Part shown: positions 10,715-21,375 of the stretch, in pieces
How positions within the stretch are numbered: position 1 is the first letter of the stretch
Layout: every line of letters starts with the position of its first letter
DNA from: Lobosporangium transversale
Taxonomy: Eukaryota; Mortierellomycota; Mortierellomycetes; Mortierellales; Mortierellaceae
Direction: 5' to 3'
Length of the DNA stretch: 64,000 nucleotides
Assembly (NCBI RefSeq): GCF_002105155.1
Contig: NW_019028998.1
Span: 496,001-560,000 of the forward strand
Translations under genes and position numbers: made by a program
The notes under the pieces: model-generated
The model's database searches: none
What the model saw: the letters and a program-made list of their open reading frames with translations, nothing else
Told to the model about the DNA's origin: nothing

Positions 10715-12487
10715 TTATTCCTCAGACCTAATCCTCTCACGCTTAATATCGTCGAGCTTAGATCCCACAGCGTGGAGACACATTGGCTTGTGAGAGGGCT
10801 TTGATTCGGCATCTTCATCACACAGCAGTGTGTGGGCGGAGGGCATATTGTCACCTGCCTTATCGCCCTGATGGTGCAGCGCCAGAGAGAATCCATATTT
10901 GTGTTCACATAACTGAGCCTTATGAAGAGCCTTAGTAACACGGTCAGGGAGAGGACCAACCGCAAAGGCATTGGAAGTGAAAATAAGCTCAGGATCATTC
11001 TTTAGTTTGATCGCACTGAGGCGGTCATACTTAGTAGGATGCTCATCATAGTACTCCAGACGGCGGTCAGGAAGGTTCAAATCGAACGAACCCCACAACA
11101 AACGGCGGTCCTGTTCAGAAAACTTGGCTCCCTGGTGACCAGTGCCCTCTTGGTCGTTCTTGGTGACCCAGTCAAGGGCCAAAGTCTTTGCATTCGTGAC
11201 TTTCTCGTCATAGAAGGCGTCCAATGTACAGCCGAATGTCGAATCGCGCCAGCTGTATGACGAGTAACCATCAGTACCATTTTTGCGGTAGGTAGAGTCT
11301 CTGCCACCAGCGTACTGGAATTGACATGACACGAAGACGCCGTTTTTGTTATCTGTGTAATGATCCCCCTCAAGGCTTTGAATGCGATCAGTAACCCAGG
11401 TAGTCCAGCCAGTTTGCTTGAGTCTTTCGGCCCTAGAGTTGGAAAGGTAGGTACGCTTGTAATAGGGGAGCTGGTACTCACGAGCAATGGGGAAGAGCCA
11501 GTGAGAGCAGAGAACTGAAAGAGGCGCCTTGTCATCATCCATGTAAATACCATCGTGAGGCCTCATAACACCAGAGCCACCGCAAGCCGCACGGATCTTG
11601 TTGAAGAAGGTGGGATCATATAGCTGGCCAGCACCCTTCAGATTGGCCCACTGTGCAAAGACAACAATGCCTCCAACGGGCTTATGTTCTTCATCGCGGG
11701 CACTGTTGACAGAGACGCAGAAGTCATAATCTGGAGCGAAGGAATCATCATTGTCCATTTCGACCATAATATCCAAAAGAGCCTTGAGGGCAGTGATGTT
11801 ATAAGGCAGCTGGGCACGGAAACCACGGGATTCAGGGTGATCCTCATCTCTGTGAACCCTCAAAGTGACATCAGTGATCACTCCAAAGTTGCCAGGACTG
11901 CCTCCGAGAATGCCATAGAGCAGGTCCTTGTCAGCCTCAACACCACGTACAACCCAGCGTGGATTACCATCAGCAGTAATGATGCGGACCTTCTGGACAT
12001 GGTCAGCAAGAAGACCGAAGCTGCGAATCAATTGGCCATATCCTCCGGTCTGGAGGTGACCACCCAAGTGGACGTAACTGCATTGACCAGTGGGGATAAA
12101 GCGATTTGCCTTCCTGAGCCTGCTGTTGAGCTTGCTAAGAGCGACACTGATTCCAGTGGTTAACAAGGTCTTTTCAGAATTATCCCAGGTAAAGTCAGTA
12201 TAGGTGTCGGAAACATCAACTTGAATACTTTGGTCCCAGGTAGAAGATGCACCAGTGTAGTGATGGCCTCCGGTACGGATAGCAATACCGAACTTGTATT
12301 GCTTGGCGAGCTTAATAGCCAGTTGGACATCGCTATCGTCCAAAGCGTAGATGACAGCTGCAGGCTCGACAGTGCCCTTGTCTTCATAGGAGCTCCATGC
12401 GTATTGGTAGACGCTTTCTTCATAAGCTTCATCGCCGCGCTGAATGACTTTGCCCTGGAAACCAGCTTGATTGAAGTTAATAGACAT
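10715..12487 (-). CDS. FAD-linked oxidoreductase, berberine-bridge-enzyme type (copy B)
   Basis: Tandem paralogue of the 8319-9965 gene: single exon, 590 aa from the ATG at 12487 (MSINFNQAGFQGKVIQ). I chose this ATG because its start aligns with copy A; the frame stays open further upstream but passes the TATA region. The same flavin motifs are present: RTGGHHYTGAS with H75, TGQCSYVHLGGHLQTGGYG with C136, and the BBE segment KNDPELIFTSNAFAVGPLP. It is about 40 residues longer than copy A because of a hydrophilic C-terminal extension (HKYGFSLALHHQGDKAGDN onward). The N-terminal third is nearly identical to copy A at DNA level, while the C-terminal half has diverged. No signal peptide is evident. 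Substrate unknown. Confidence 0.88.
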   Translation of the reverse strand: MSINFNQAGFQGKVIQRGDEAYEESVYQYAWSSYEDKGTVEPAAVIYALDDSDVQLAIKLAKQYKFGIAIRTGGHHYTGASSTWDQSIQVDVSDTYTDFTWDNSEKTLLTTGISVALSKLNSRLRKANRFIPTGQCSYVHLGGHLQTGGYGQLIRSFGLLADHVQKVRIITADGNPRWVVRGVEADKDLLYGILGGSPGNFGVITDVTLRVHRDEDHPESRGFRAQLPYNITALKALLDIMVEMDNDDSFAPDYDFCVSVNSARDEEHKPVGGIVVFAQWANLKGAGQLYDPTFFNKIRAACGGSGVMRPHDGIYMDDDKAPLSVLCSHWLFPIAREYQLPYYKRTYLSNSRAERLKQTGWTTWVTDRIQSLEGDHYTDNKNGVFVSCQFQYAGGRDSTYRKNGTDGYSSYSWRDSTFGCTLDAFYDEKVTNAKTLALDWVTKNDQEGTGHQGAKFSEQDRRLLWGSFDLNLPDRRLEYYDEHPTKYDRLSAIKLKNDPELIFTSNAFAVGPLPDRVTKALHKAQLCEHKYGFSLALHHQGDKAGDNMPSAHTLLCDEDAESKPSHKPMCLHAVGSKLDDIKRERIRSEE

Positions 12488-12614
12488 GATAAGGGGAGAG
12501 AAGAAAAGTGTGTGGATCTGTGAATGAGTGAAGAAGGAAAGAAGTATGGATGAGTCGTACGCGAGTGAGTACTGTAGAAGAAAATGTAAACAGGACGTTA
12601 GTTGCATACTTGTC

Positions 12615-12623
12615 CTTTATATA
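12615..12623 (-). promoter_or_regulatory. TATA box of oxidoreductase copy B
   Basis: TATATAAAG on the minus strand, about 130 bp upstream of the start codon at 12487. Confidence 0.55.
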
Positions 12624-13088
12624 TGTCTTCGCCTTATAATGCACGCGTTATTATCTCTGCTTTAAAATGAATAGGAAATTGGCCTATGTGGTGTGAGAAA
12701 AATATGCACGCCACAAGGCCTGATGTTTGTGTGTGCGCGCATTTTTTTTTCTTTTTTTTTTTAGGCAGTGAAGAGATGCATGAATTGTTCGATTGGTAAC
12801 ACCAGGCACTATGGACAGCAAATCTGTAAAAAGTAAATAAAGTAATAACAACTAGAGTATAAGCATGCAGAACCTCTGCATGAACAAAACTATATATTTA
12901 CACATACCACGACTACGGGAAAAATGGCATATATTTTTATATGCAACGATTTTTATTTTATATTTGCCTTGTTTATTTTTAATTCTTGACTTCAAACAAG
13001 TCGCTAAATCATTACAACATCAGTGAAGGAAAGATAAATCGTGATCGAAAACCTGGTTTTCGGAGATATTGCATCTATACTCATTGAA

Positions 13089-13243
13089 GTATACTCCATC
13101 GCTTGATCAGTGGATTCATATATTTTTTTAATTCAAAAAACGATGGTTGAATTGATTTGATGGCTGGCTTCCAATTCAATTCAATCAAGGTTATTCAAAA
13201 GATATATGAAAATATTCAGCGAGTAAAGAACGTCGAAGGTGTA
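13089..13243 (+). mobile_element. MITE-like inverted-repeat element, copy 1
   Basis: An imperfect hairpin of about 155 bp starting GTATACTCCATCG. The left arm reads GGATTCATATATTTTTTTAA, TTCAAAAAACG, TTGAATTGATTTGATGGCTG. The right arm is its approximate reverse complement (TTCAATCAAGGTTATTCAAA, AGATATATGAA). The same arm words occur in the 15081-15270 element but in opposite orientation, which identifies a dispersed family. It is non-coding and too short to encode a transposase. Boundaries are approximate. Confidence 0.6.
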
Positions 13244-15080
13244 TAAAAATAATGTACATTTTTGTTTTATCTTTCCGCGGACAGATAGGAAAACAATCGG
13301 CGCATTGACCGCGCTTTGGTAAAAGTCCACAATCGACAACTCACACCACTGAATTGAACTTTATCGTCCATTTCGTTTACAACATTTCACACTAGTGATG
13401 AGCTTACAACAAGCAATTTATTCAACTGCTAATACACTCGAGACTATTCGAAAAAAGTACACCTGATATTAACCAAATAAACTGGGCTACATAATATTTT
13501 TTGTATACAATGGGCCTGTTTTTGTCTACTATAGCATTCTTGCGTAATCATAGATTAGCTACATGTCTGCAAGAATCTCAGGAGGTTATAAGAAAAAAGG
13601 CCCCGCGGGGTTTGGCCATTGGTAAAATCGATGGATTAAAGCATACACAAACCACACATGCATGATAAAAAAACGCGATGCTATTCGTGAGTGAGCTGCA
13701 CGTTATCCGCAAACAATACATTTCTGAAAGGTGTTTTAGCGTGTACGTGTATGATAATAACGCGCATGTCACCCACATGAACTTGAGGGATCTCATCTCT
13801 CCCCTTGAAAAAGACATGCATAAATCCTCCTTCTTTATAAACTCATGACAAGTGGTTCTTACATATTTTGTAACGGATTTAAATAAGCAAATAAAGCAGC
13901 GAGACCATTGCTCATGATAGCCCTAAACTTCGGGTCCAAGCTCTGTTTCCCTCCCCCAATCGCCATGCACTAACGCTCATTGGATAAGCTTTTTTTTTTT
14001 TTGGATTGTAAAATCGATGCGAGAAAAAGAAAATCCGTCCAGTTAAGACCAACGTTCCTGGCCATGTCGCGAACCAACTATAGACGAAGTTGCTTCATCT
14101 GCGCGAGTTGGAAGAAAAAGCCGCACGATCTGTACATTCATGTATCCATAAAATGCATACTTGATGTATATAGTACCAATGGCACCCATAGAAAAAAAAA
14201 AAAAAAGAAAAGAAAAAGCATTTCTCAGTATATTCATGAAGTAGTAAACAAAACGCGAAATGTTATGTCCTTTTTTTTTCCTTTCTTTCTTCTTTTGTCT
14301 TCTTCACTTTCTTCCCTATTGTTGCTTTCATACCAATAGACTCACACAAGACAACAGAGTGTGTCTTAATACTCAGTTGCCCCATGAGTAGATCAGGAAA
14401 GATGCCACCTAGAATCATATTAGCAGCAATGGGTTTGAGGGCAGATATGGCACGAAAGTTGGTAATTCAATACATTAGTTTCCAGAAAAAGAAAAAGAAA
14501 AACAGAAAGAAAGAATCGGCTCCATGGAGCTATCCCAAATATCCTCAGCGGGATCACCATTTAACGCCTTTCAAGAACGTTTTGTCAACCTATTTGCTCA
14601 CAATTGTACAATACTGTGGGAAGTAAACTAATGATTCCTTTTCCTTGAACCTACTCGTGGCTTTTAGGTCGATGCTTTTGACTATTTAAGTACTATGGTA
14701 GTCTAATTGGGCACTGTCATCCATGCACAGTTTTTCCACTTGTCTCTCTCCTTTACATTTGGAAGACAGGGAGGGCAATGCGAGATCTAGACTGGCCGAG
14801 GCTACGACTGCAACATGGATCAGATTATCAATCACGAATGCTCACTGCCCCCTTTTTTTGACCAACGTATTTTGTATAACAAGTATACATGTGCTGCTTA
14901 CGTGCCTTTTAAATCTCAGCTCCTGGTCACCCAAAGATGCCGCATGGGATATTTATGGTCTTAGTCTACCTCAAAAAAAAAAACCCCCCCTAATGAGTTT
15001 GATTTCGACATTAAAAGGCGTTAAAGTTTTGAGTGGACAGGAGATAAACATTGCGCAAATTGATATTCGGTTACTGAATT

Positions 15081-15270
15081 GTATACTCCGTCCCATTTGG
15101 TCAGTGATTCATATATTTTTTGAATAATCTTGATTGAATTGGGAGCCAATTATATTCCTTGGCACCAGTTCGTCACGGAGGGTGAAATGTCAAAATCAGC
15201 CACCAAATCAATTCAATCAACGTTTTTTGAATAGAAAATATATGAATCACTGACCAAACGAGTTGGAGGA
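15081..15270 (-). mobile_element. MITE-like inverted-repeat element, copy 2
   Basis: About 190 bp. The arms include a perfect 24-bp inverted repeat at 15096-15119 and 15235-15258 (starting TTTGGTCAGTGATTCATATA). The left end reads GTATACTCCGTCCC, similar in style to Stowaway/mariner-type MITE termini, which commonly insert at TA. The central ~60 bp loop is absent from copy 1. No ORF. Family assignment to mariner-type is an inference from the terminal sequence only. Confidence 0.65.
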
Positions 15271-15454
15271 AATATATGAAGCGTGCGAAAAATTTTTAAA
15301 AGAGAAGCCTTCCAGTTCAAACCACGAAAGACACAAATGTCGCATCAGCAGGTCATCTCTGAATAATATAATTTACTTTATTGACCATATAAAATACACA
15401 TTAGATGTCTATGGAGCTGTTACTATACAAAGTAGGATATAAGAATCTTTTGAT

Positions 15455-16333
15455 TTACACAATGGTTGAACGCCAATTGGGAGCACGCTCAAAGCCATTC
15501 TGTCCAAATTGGTAGTCTACAAACGTGTCATAGATCTCCTTTTGTGAGTTCATTACAAATGGTCCATGTTGAACAATGGGTTCCTTCAAAGGCTCGCCTG
15601 CAATCAACACAAAGTGGGCGTCCTCATCCTTGGTTGTGATCTTGACTGTTTCGGCTCCGTCCTCCGAGAACGTAAGGGTGTGGTGAGCCTCACCCTTGAA
15701 CTCCTTGTCACCTACATAAATGGTTCCCTTGAGTGTGTAGATGAATCCAGTGTAGTTGGCAGGGATGGATTGCTCAACTGCTTTGTTCTTGTCCATCTTG
15801 AAATCGAGATACATTGTTGGTGTGCGAGTGTAGACCTTGCTCTTGACTCCATGTGACTCGCCTGCAATCACCTTCACCACCACTCCTTCCTGTGGATTAG
15901 CACGAGGGATCTGGCCATCGAGCAGCTCCTGGTATTGAGGCTCACACATCTTGTGTTCCTTGGGCAAGTTGATCCAGAGCTGAAGTCCATGAGCACGGGT
16001 CTGGGACTTGACAGGCATCTCTGAATGGACAATACCACGTCCAGCAGTCATCCATTGCAAGTCTCCAGGTCCGATGGTCCCTTTGTGTCCTGCAAAGTCT
16101 TCATGCTGGAACTGACCCTCAAGCATATAAGTGACGGTCTCGAATCCACGGTGAGGGTGGTCAGGGAAGCCACCGTTCTTGTCAACATTGAACTCGTCGA
16201 GCATGAGGAAAGGATCGTGATTACGGAGTTCGGGCCGTCCAATAGATCGACGGACTCGGGCTCCAACACCCTCGGCCTGTTCCTTTGAGAGAACAGACTT
16301 AACAATAGAGCGAGATGTTCTTGCTGCAGTCAT
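15455..16333 (-). CDS. Pirin, copy 1
   Basis: Pirins are double-cupin iron proteins; known members act as nuclear redox-sensing transcription cofactors or as quercetinases. Single exon, 292 aa, the usual pirin length (about 290). The N-terminal cupin has the metal ligands: PDHPHRGFETVTYMLEGQ gives H59 and H61, and GRGIVHSEMP gives H103 and E105, matching the His-His-His-Glu site of human pirin. The C-terminal cupin follows from about residue 170. The coding sequence from 15460 to 16276 is identical to pirin copy 2. Only the first ~19 codons and the last codon (Val here, Ala in copy 2) differ. The 5' flank contains TATAAAG at 16417-16423. Confidence 0.93.
   Translation of the reverse strand: MTAARTSRSIVKSVLSKEQAEGVGARVRRSIGRPELRNHDPFLMLDEFNVDKNGGFPDHPHRGFETVTYMLEGQFQHEDFAGHKGTIGPGDLQWMTAGRGIVHSEMPVKSQTRAHGLQLWINLPKEHKMCEPQYQELLDGQIPRANPQEGVVVKVIAGESHGVKSKVYTRTPTMYLDFKMDKNKAVEQSIPANYTGFIYTLKGTIYVGDKEFKGEAHHTLTFSEDGAETVKITTKDEDAHFVLIAGEPLKEPIVQHGPFVMNSQKEIYDTFVDYQFGQNGFERAPNWRSTIV
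15460..16276 (-). repeat. 817-bp duplicated block, pirin copy 1 side
   Basis: Read by eye as identical, without indels, to 30227-31043 (constant offset 14767). Identity stops abruptly at both ends, inside the coding region. Confidence 0.9.
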
Positions 16334-16416
16334 TTTCCTGTGTACGTTGAGTAAAAAATTATGCTGTGATAAATATTGGTGGCTGAAGGACGAGAAATAT
16401 ATTTGTTGAACTTGCG

Positions 16417-16423
16417 CTTTATA
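16417..16423 (-). promoter_or_regulatory. TATA box of pirin copy 1
   Basis: TATAAAG on the minus strand about 85 bp upstream of the start codon. A second candidate, CTATAAAAG, is at 16465-16473. Confidence 0.5.
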
Positions 16424-17025
16424 TTTTTATTGAGAAAAAACGTGGAGATGGCGATCAAGTCCCTCTTTTATAGGTCTTGCTGACATAAACTATGTATATC
16501 AACGAAGCCACATATTGTGGCTTTTCCTACTATCTATTTTTGACTAATTTTTAGCCACTCACGATTGGAATATGCTTACAAATATGTTTAATAAATATAA
16601 TGGTATATGGAAATTGTAATCGACTTTCTGAAATTAGTAGTCAATCTACCATTATGTCTATTGTATCTCTCTTAATAGTCTCTAAATGGATGGAAAGCTG
16701 ATACTGTGGCTATCATTGATGAGCATAGAAGTTAGTCAATATTTTTATTGCTTTCATTAATGGAAAGCATATTGACACCTATAAGACTATGGCAACGTCC
16801 TAGTCTAGCGTGTTGATAAAGTCTGTTTGTTAGTTACATGTTTCGATGTCAATTAAAGAAGAGCAGTATAACCTTTTTAAGTCAAATGTATAAATTATGT
16901 AGTTGTAATTTAGACGCGTTGTAAAATGAACCGGACTGTTTATTTTAGGTCCAACATTCATAACTTTTTTTTTTGATCCTAATCACTTCATGAGAACCAT
17001 TCAATGCATATAAACTAATGAGCAA
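16424..17025. other. Divergent intergenic region between pirin 1 and the RING gene
   Basis: AT-rich DNA between two divergent genes. Apart from the second TATA candidate at 16465-16473, I see no gene or repeat. Confidence 0.4.
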
Positions 17026-18748
17026 ATGGACAATAATACGGATTCATTCACACACACAGAGCATTCTCGAAAGGACATCGATGATAAGCGTCAGAGAGAA
17101 GGAGAGCACAACAACGGCGATGAACATTTGGTAGAGGATGAAGATATCTCCATAGATGCAGAGGGGAATGACAGGGCTCCTGCGTCCATTTTTTCCATAC
17201 CTTCAACACCTGTCAAACGATCAAAGCGTAATCCGTCAGTCAAGTGCCCCATCTGCCACGAGATTGTAGTTCCAGGCCAGTATGAGCAGCACTACCGTAT
17301 GGAGCTCACACAATTGGAAGCATGCGCTTCGTATGAAATGTATGAACATTGGTAAAAAAAAAAAGGAAAAGAACCCAATCTCGACATTCTATTTGCTTTG
17401 CCATGGAATAGACTACAGTATTCTTATGTTGAGTTTTTTTTTTTAGACCTCGAGGGAAAAGAGGCGCCGCAATCGCAGCGACGAAACAGTTCACGAAAGG
17501 AAAGAGTCGTGGGTCAGCGGCCGATAATGAGAAGCGTGGAGTAAGACATTCTTATGACCAATACTATAAAATACATTACCATGGCTTTCTTCTTGTCTTT
17601 GTTTTTTGACCGATACTGCTACATTGTTTATACACATCTCTTGAATCCTATTTTGTCAGGTGTTGCGCGACATTCAAAAGCGAAGAGCTGCTCGACAAAA
17701 CAACAAGGAAGGGCCTTTTTTATCGTCAACAGGACATGGTCGTAGATTCTTAGATATAGACCTTGGATTAACAGGAGCACTAAACGATGTCCTCCTTTTA
17801 GGTCAGAGTGAAGATGCGCCAGCAACATGTTTCATCTGTAGTGAGCGCCTCTTTGGCTCACTTGACGACATTAACAATCATATCGATTCTTGTCTGACAA
17901 ACCCACAACTACCACCGCACTCCTCAGGAAGAGTAAATATATCCTCTGAAGCACATACACCAATCTCTGAAGAGGTTTCGATGAGAGGCTCTACGGTTAC
18001 GATGCCGAACGAACGAACAGCAGACTCCTTTGAAGAATACACTTGGGCGGGTCAGACAAGGATCCGAGCCACATCACTGTTTGAAGGAGGTATGGGAGCA
18101 TTAGGATCTGGGTCCCAACCGATAGCAGCTTCTGCTCAGGAAGATGTTGATGATGACTTGAATGTGGAAGACGATGAAGAGGATGAATATGGCGGGGCAC
18201 AGTTCACGGAGAGGGACGTGGTGATGGATAGTGCGGACCCGGATGCAGAAGAGCTGAGGGAAATTGTACTTGCGTCAAGTTCTACATTAACCGCTTCAAC
18301 TCAGAGAAGTAGCACATCGGGGATAACACGTCATAACAGGAGGAGCAGCGAAGTGGATATTATAGAAGAAAATGCATATCCAGACAAGATTGATGACGAA
18401 GTGAATGAGGATGAGGACATTGATCTAGAAGCCATTGATGATGAGAATGATGAAAAAGGGAAAGAAGAGTTTAAAATTAATGCCATGATTAGCAATGCAT
18501 TTGCGTCCGGAGATACGCGACTGGTGATTGAAGCGTTGCGATCCAAGATTAAGCACTTGGAATCTGCAAGTAAAAACGTGCCCTCATGTCTGATCTGTTT
18601 AGAGCCTTATACTGCTCCTCTAACGTCAATTGTCTGCTGGCATGTGCATTGCGAGGGATGCTGGATGAAAACTTTAGGCAGTAAGAAACTTTGTCCACAA
18701 TGTCAAAAAATCACACTCCCAAAAGATCTCCGGCGAATATATTTATGA
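17026..18748 (+). CDS. RNF220-like RING-finger E3 ubiquitin ligase
   Basis: Predicted E3 ubiquitin ligase. Exons 17026..17330, 17447..17540 and 17660..18748 join in frame to give 495 aa. The first exon ends at GTATGA within GCTTC|GTATGA; the next candidate donor would create a TGA. The N-terminal part has a CxxC-H-H zinc-finger-like motif (KCPICHEIVVPGQYEQHYRM), and TCFICSERLFGSLDDINNHI is a second one near residue 185. A long acidic, disordered region follows. The C-terminal RING reads CLICLEPYTAPLTSIVCWHV, HCEGCWMKTLGSKKLCPQCQ and ends DLRRIYL. This C-terminus is the signature of animal RNF220 (CWHVHCEECWLRTLGAKKLC...DLRRIYL, known family wording). Substrate unknown. Confidence 0.88.
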
Positions 18749-19478
18749 ATCTCTCTCAAAACAAGTACAGAGAATAATCTTTATAAATAAATAAAATAAT
18801 TTATATAAGAATTTTCGGGATGCACCTTTCAAAATGACTTTCACGTGGAATTGTTCAAAAGTATTTTCTCATTATCGTCATTGTTGACAGCCACCAAATA
18901 CGCATCACGTCTTTATGTGATCTAAATATAATACGTTTTGCTAAAGGTGGACCATAATTATTATACGTGATCTGCCTTGTTGATGACTCTTCGGATAGAA
19001 ATGATACCGATTTTTATATGGGAACTTTCTTTACACATGCTGTAAGAGCAATCAAGCTACGCAACTGAGTTTGAATGGTCATAGCGTAGAACGAATCAAA
19101 CGGCCATGGTGCATATAAACATATGACATGCCTGCCTAGGGATATGTTCGGGTGAGACTACCACTCATGTCCACCTCCACCATGGCCAGTGCTCATTTAG
19201 TTCTGTAACATCTATATAATATATATAAAAATATATCCGATTGCATAAAAATTCATCTTGACTTGATGCATGCGCGTGTAAAATGAGTGTCATTTTATTA
19301 CTAGGACTCAATATGTCACCCAAATAAAGCTGGAACTTTTTCATTTTTTTTTTTATTTCATATGATAATTTAAATCGGCGAAGTTATTACATTATATATA
19401 TATAATATGTATTCAGAACCAACCGCTTCCCTTTTAAGCACATGTGTAGTTTGTTACCCGGTTGGATATAGAGGTTCG

Positions 19479-19510
<32 letters not shown>

Positions 19511-21375
19511 TTGGGATCGAACTCAAACTTTGATTTTCCTCATCAAAAAAATAAAGAACACAGAGGATAACAATGAAATTAAATATATTTGTATTTATAC
19601 TATAGACCAGGGCAAATGGATCACGACAAAAAGAGGAAGAAAAAAGCAGGATTTTGTCCAATATGAAAGCATGTGTACACATTGCTGCACAGGTGCAGGT
19701 CCTTCTTGCAGGACATTGCCATACCCACGTTGACATATGACGTATGGTAGAATCAGTCCCCCTGTTTTTCAGTTGTGGTTATGATCGAAGAAATACACAT
19801 TTCATTCTTTCCTGTGGTTCAGATAGGGTCAAAACAAGGGAGTTCGTAAGGTTAAACACAAGGTTCTTTGCTTGCAATCTCACAATGAGACGCCTAAAAT
19901 GTCCAGCTTTTTTGAATATCAAAGAAAAAAGGGATATGCGAGAGCCACGCATGCCGTTGACCCATTTTATTTATTTATTTCTTGAGGGTACAGAAGCAAA
20001 ATAAAATGTGGGCGAACATCCAGGTTGAGATGAGAGCTGCACCAACCAATGGATAGCAGGCTTAAAGAAGCACTGCTATACCAATGAAGAAGCGAAAAGA
20101 ATATGCAGGCGGAAGAGATAATAAACAAGAGCCACAGTCTTTTCCCCACCGTTTACAATGCAACCTAACTTTATCAAACTTTTGTCGAGCCTCGTGGAGA
20201 TAGACAAGATCAAGAGTCGGGTGCGTGTGTACGTGCATATTAAGACAAAAGAAAAATAAAATGGCGCGATGAATGAGCACTTAAAAAAAGGTCGAAACAT
20301 CTTATTGGCAAAGTAGATGTGCTTTTTCTTTTTTCATGTGTCGAGTAACCTGTTCCAATGTTGTACAATGCATTCATCATCGTGGCTGTTCGAAGGGTGG
20401 CGATATGATACGAAGTGCAACCATTTAGTTTTTTTTTTTCTTCCAATGCATAAAAGCTAATACCACACATAAATATATATACACTGTATAAATATATTTG
20501 TTAATAAATGCAACACATGTTGGGACCATAGTCAAGACGAAGACAAAGCGGAAGGAGTACAACATAATCTTATCGTTCCCTTCTATGTATAATTTATATT
20601 TTATACTGGTTTCTTGCGCGATCAACGCAGCAATCGTATATATATATGTACACATTTATACGACTTATTTTATTGATGTTACTATTTATAATATAATAGA
20701 AGCTGTTAATCACATATAAAACCCCACCTGTTGCCACAAAAAGGCTTGCTGTCCGCCAAATCTCCCTCTGGGCCGCTCCGACTGCTCAATTCTCATACTG
20801 TAAATTGTTATCCACACCTCTCTTACACTCTTCCTTGTGTATTCTTAAAGATAAAAATGTCTGTGTGTATGCTTCGCTAAAAACTCCTTTTTCTTCCATT
20901 ACACGAAGAACAAGAACAGCGAAAACAAAACGGAACACAACACTACACAAGTCAAGAAATCAATCAAAAAAAAAAAAAAAAAAAAAACAGTTACAAAAAT
21001 CCGTTATTTTATCATAATTCATTTTCTGCTCAATAAGTAAAAGTAGTAGAGAGGACAGATCCATTAGTTCTTCCTTCTTTTTCTTACTTCTTTTTCTTCC
21101 ACTCTTTCGAGAGGAATAATGAACACTTTCTCGACTGTTATTGGATCTTTCTTCACTCCCCATCCTCTATTTCGAGAGCAATAACTCTACCACCAATCTT
21201 CATTCTTCTCCTTCCTTCGACCTCCAGCTACCCGTTCTTTCGAATCGAGGTCTAGGGACATTCTTCCCTGCTCGAATAGCAGCATTACACCACTACCACT
21301 TCAACTACTACAACTGCTTACTATAACCACCATTTCAGCTTCCTCTCTTTTCAACACCACAAATAAAATTGCATA
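18749..21375. other. Gene-poor 2.6 kb, probable long promoter/leader of the next gene
   Basis: AT-rich with a T23-class tract at about 19488-19510, an A22 tract at about 20966-20987, and (TA)n runs near 19213, 19394 and 20639. The last ~300 bp are pyrimidine-rich and look like a leader of the 21376 gene. No ORF shows coding character; no RNA gene recognised. Confidence 0.4.

Larger units (their letters stand above)
12624..15454. other. Gene-free 2.8 kb between oxidoreductase copy B and pirin 1
   Basis: AT-rich, with only short ORFs that show no coding character. It holds two copies of a short inverted-repeat element (13089-13243 and 15081-15270, described separately) and A-rich and T-rich runs near 12740, 13990 and 14190. 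No tRNA or rRNA was recognised. Confidence 0.5.

Noticed and set aside
13578-13817. 79-codon minus-strand ORF
   Set aside because: Cys/Ser-rich random-looking text, no splice partners, AT-rich surroundings.
14723-15127. 134-codon plus-strand ORF near pirin 1
   Set aside because: It runs into the MITE-like element and shows no conserved pattern.
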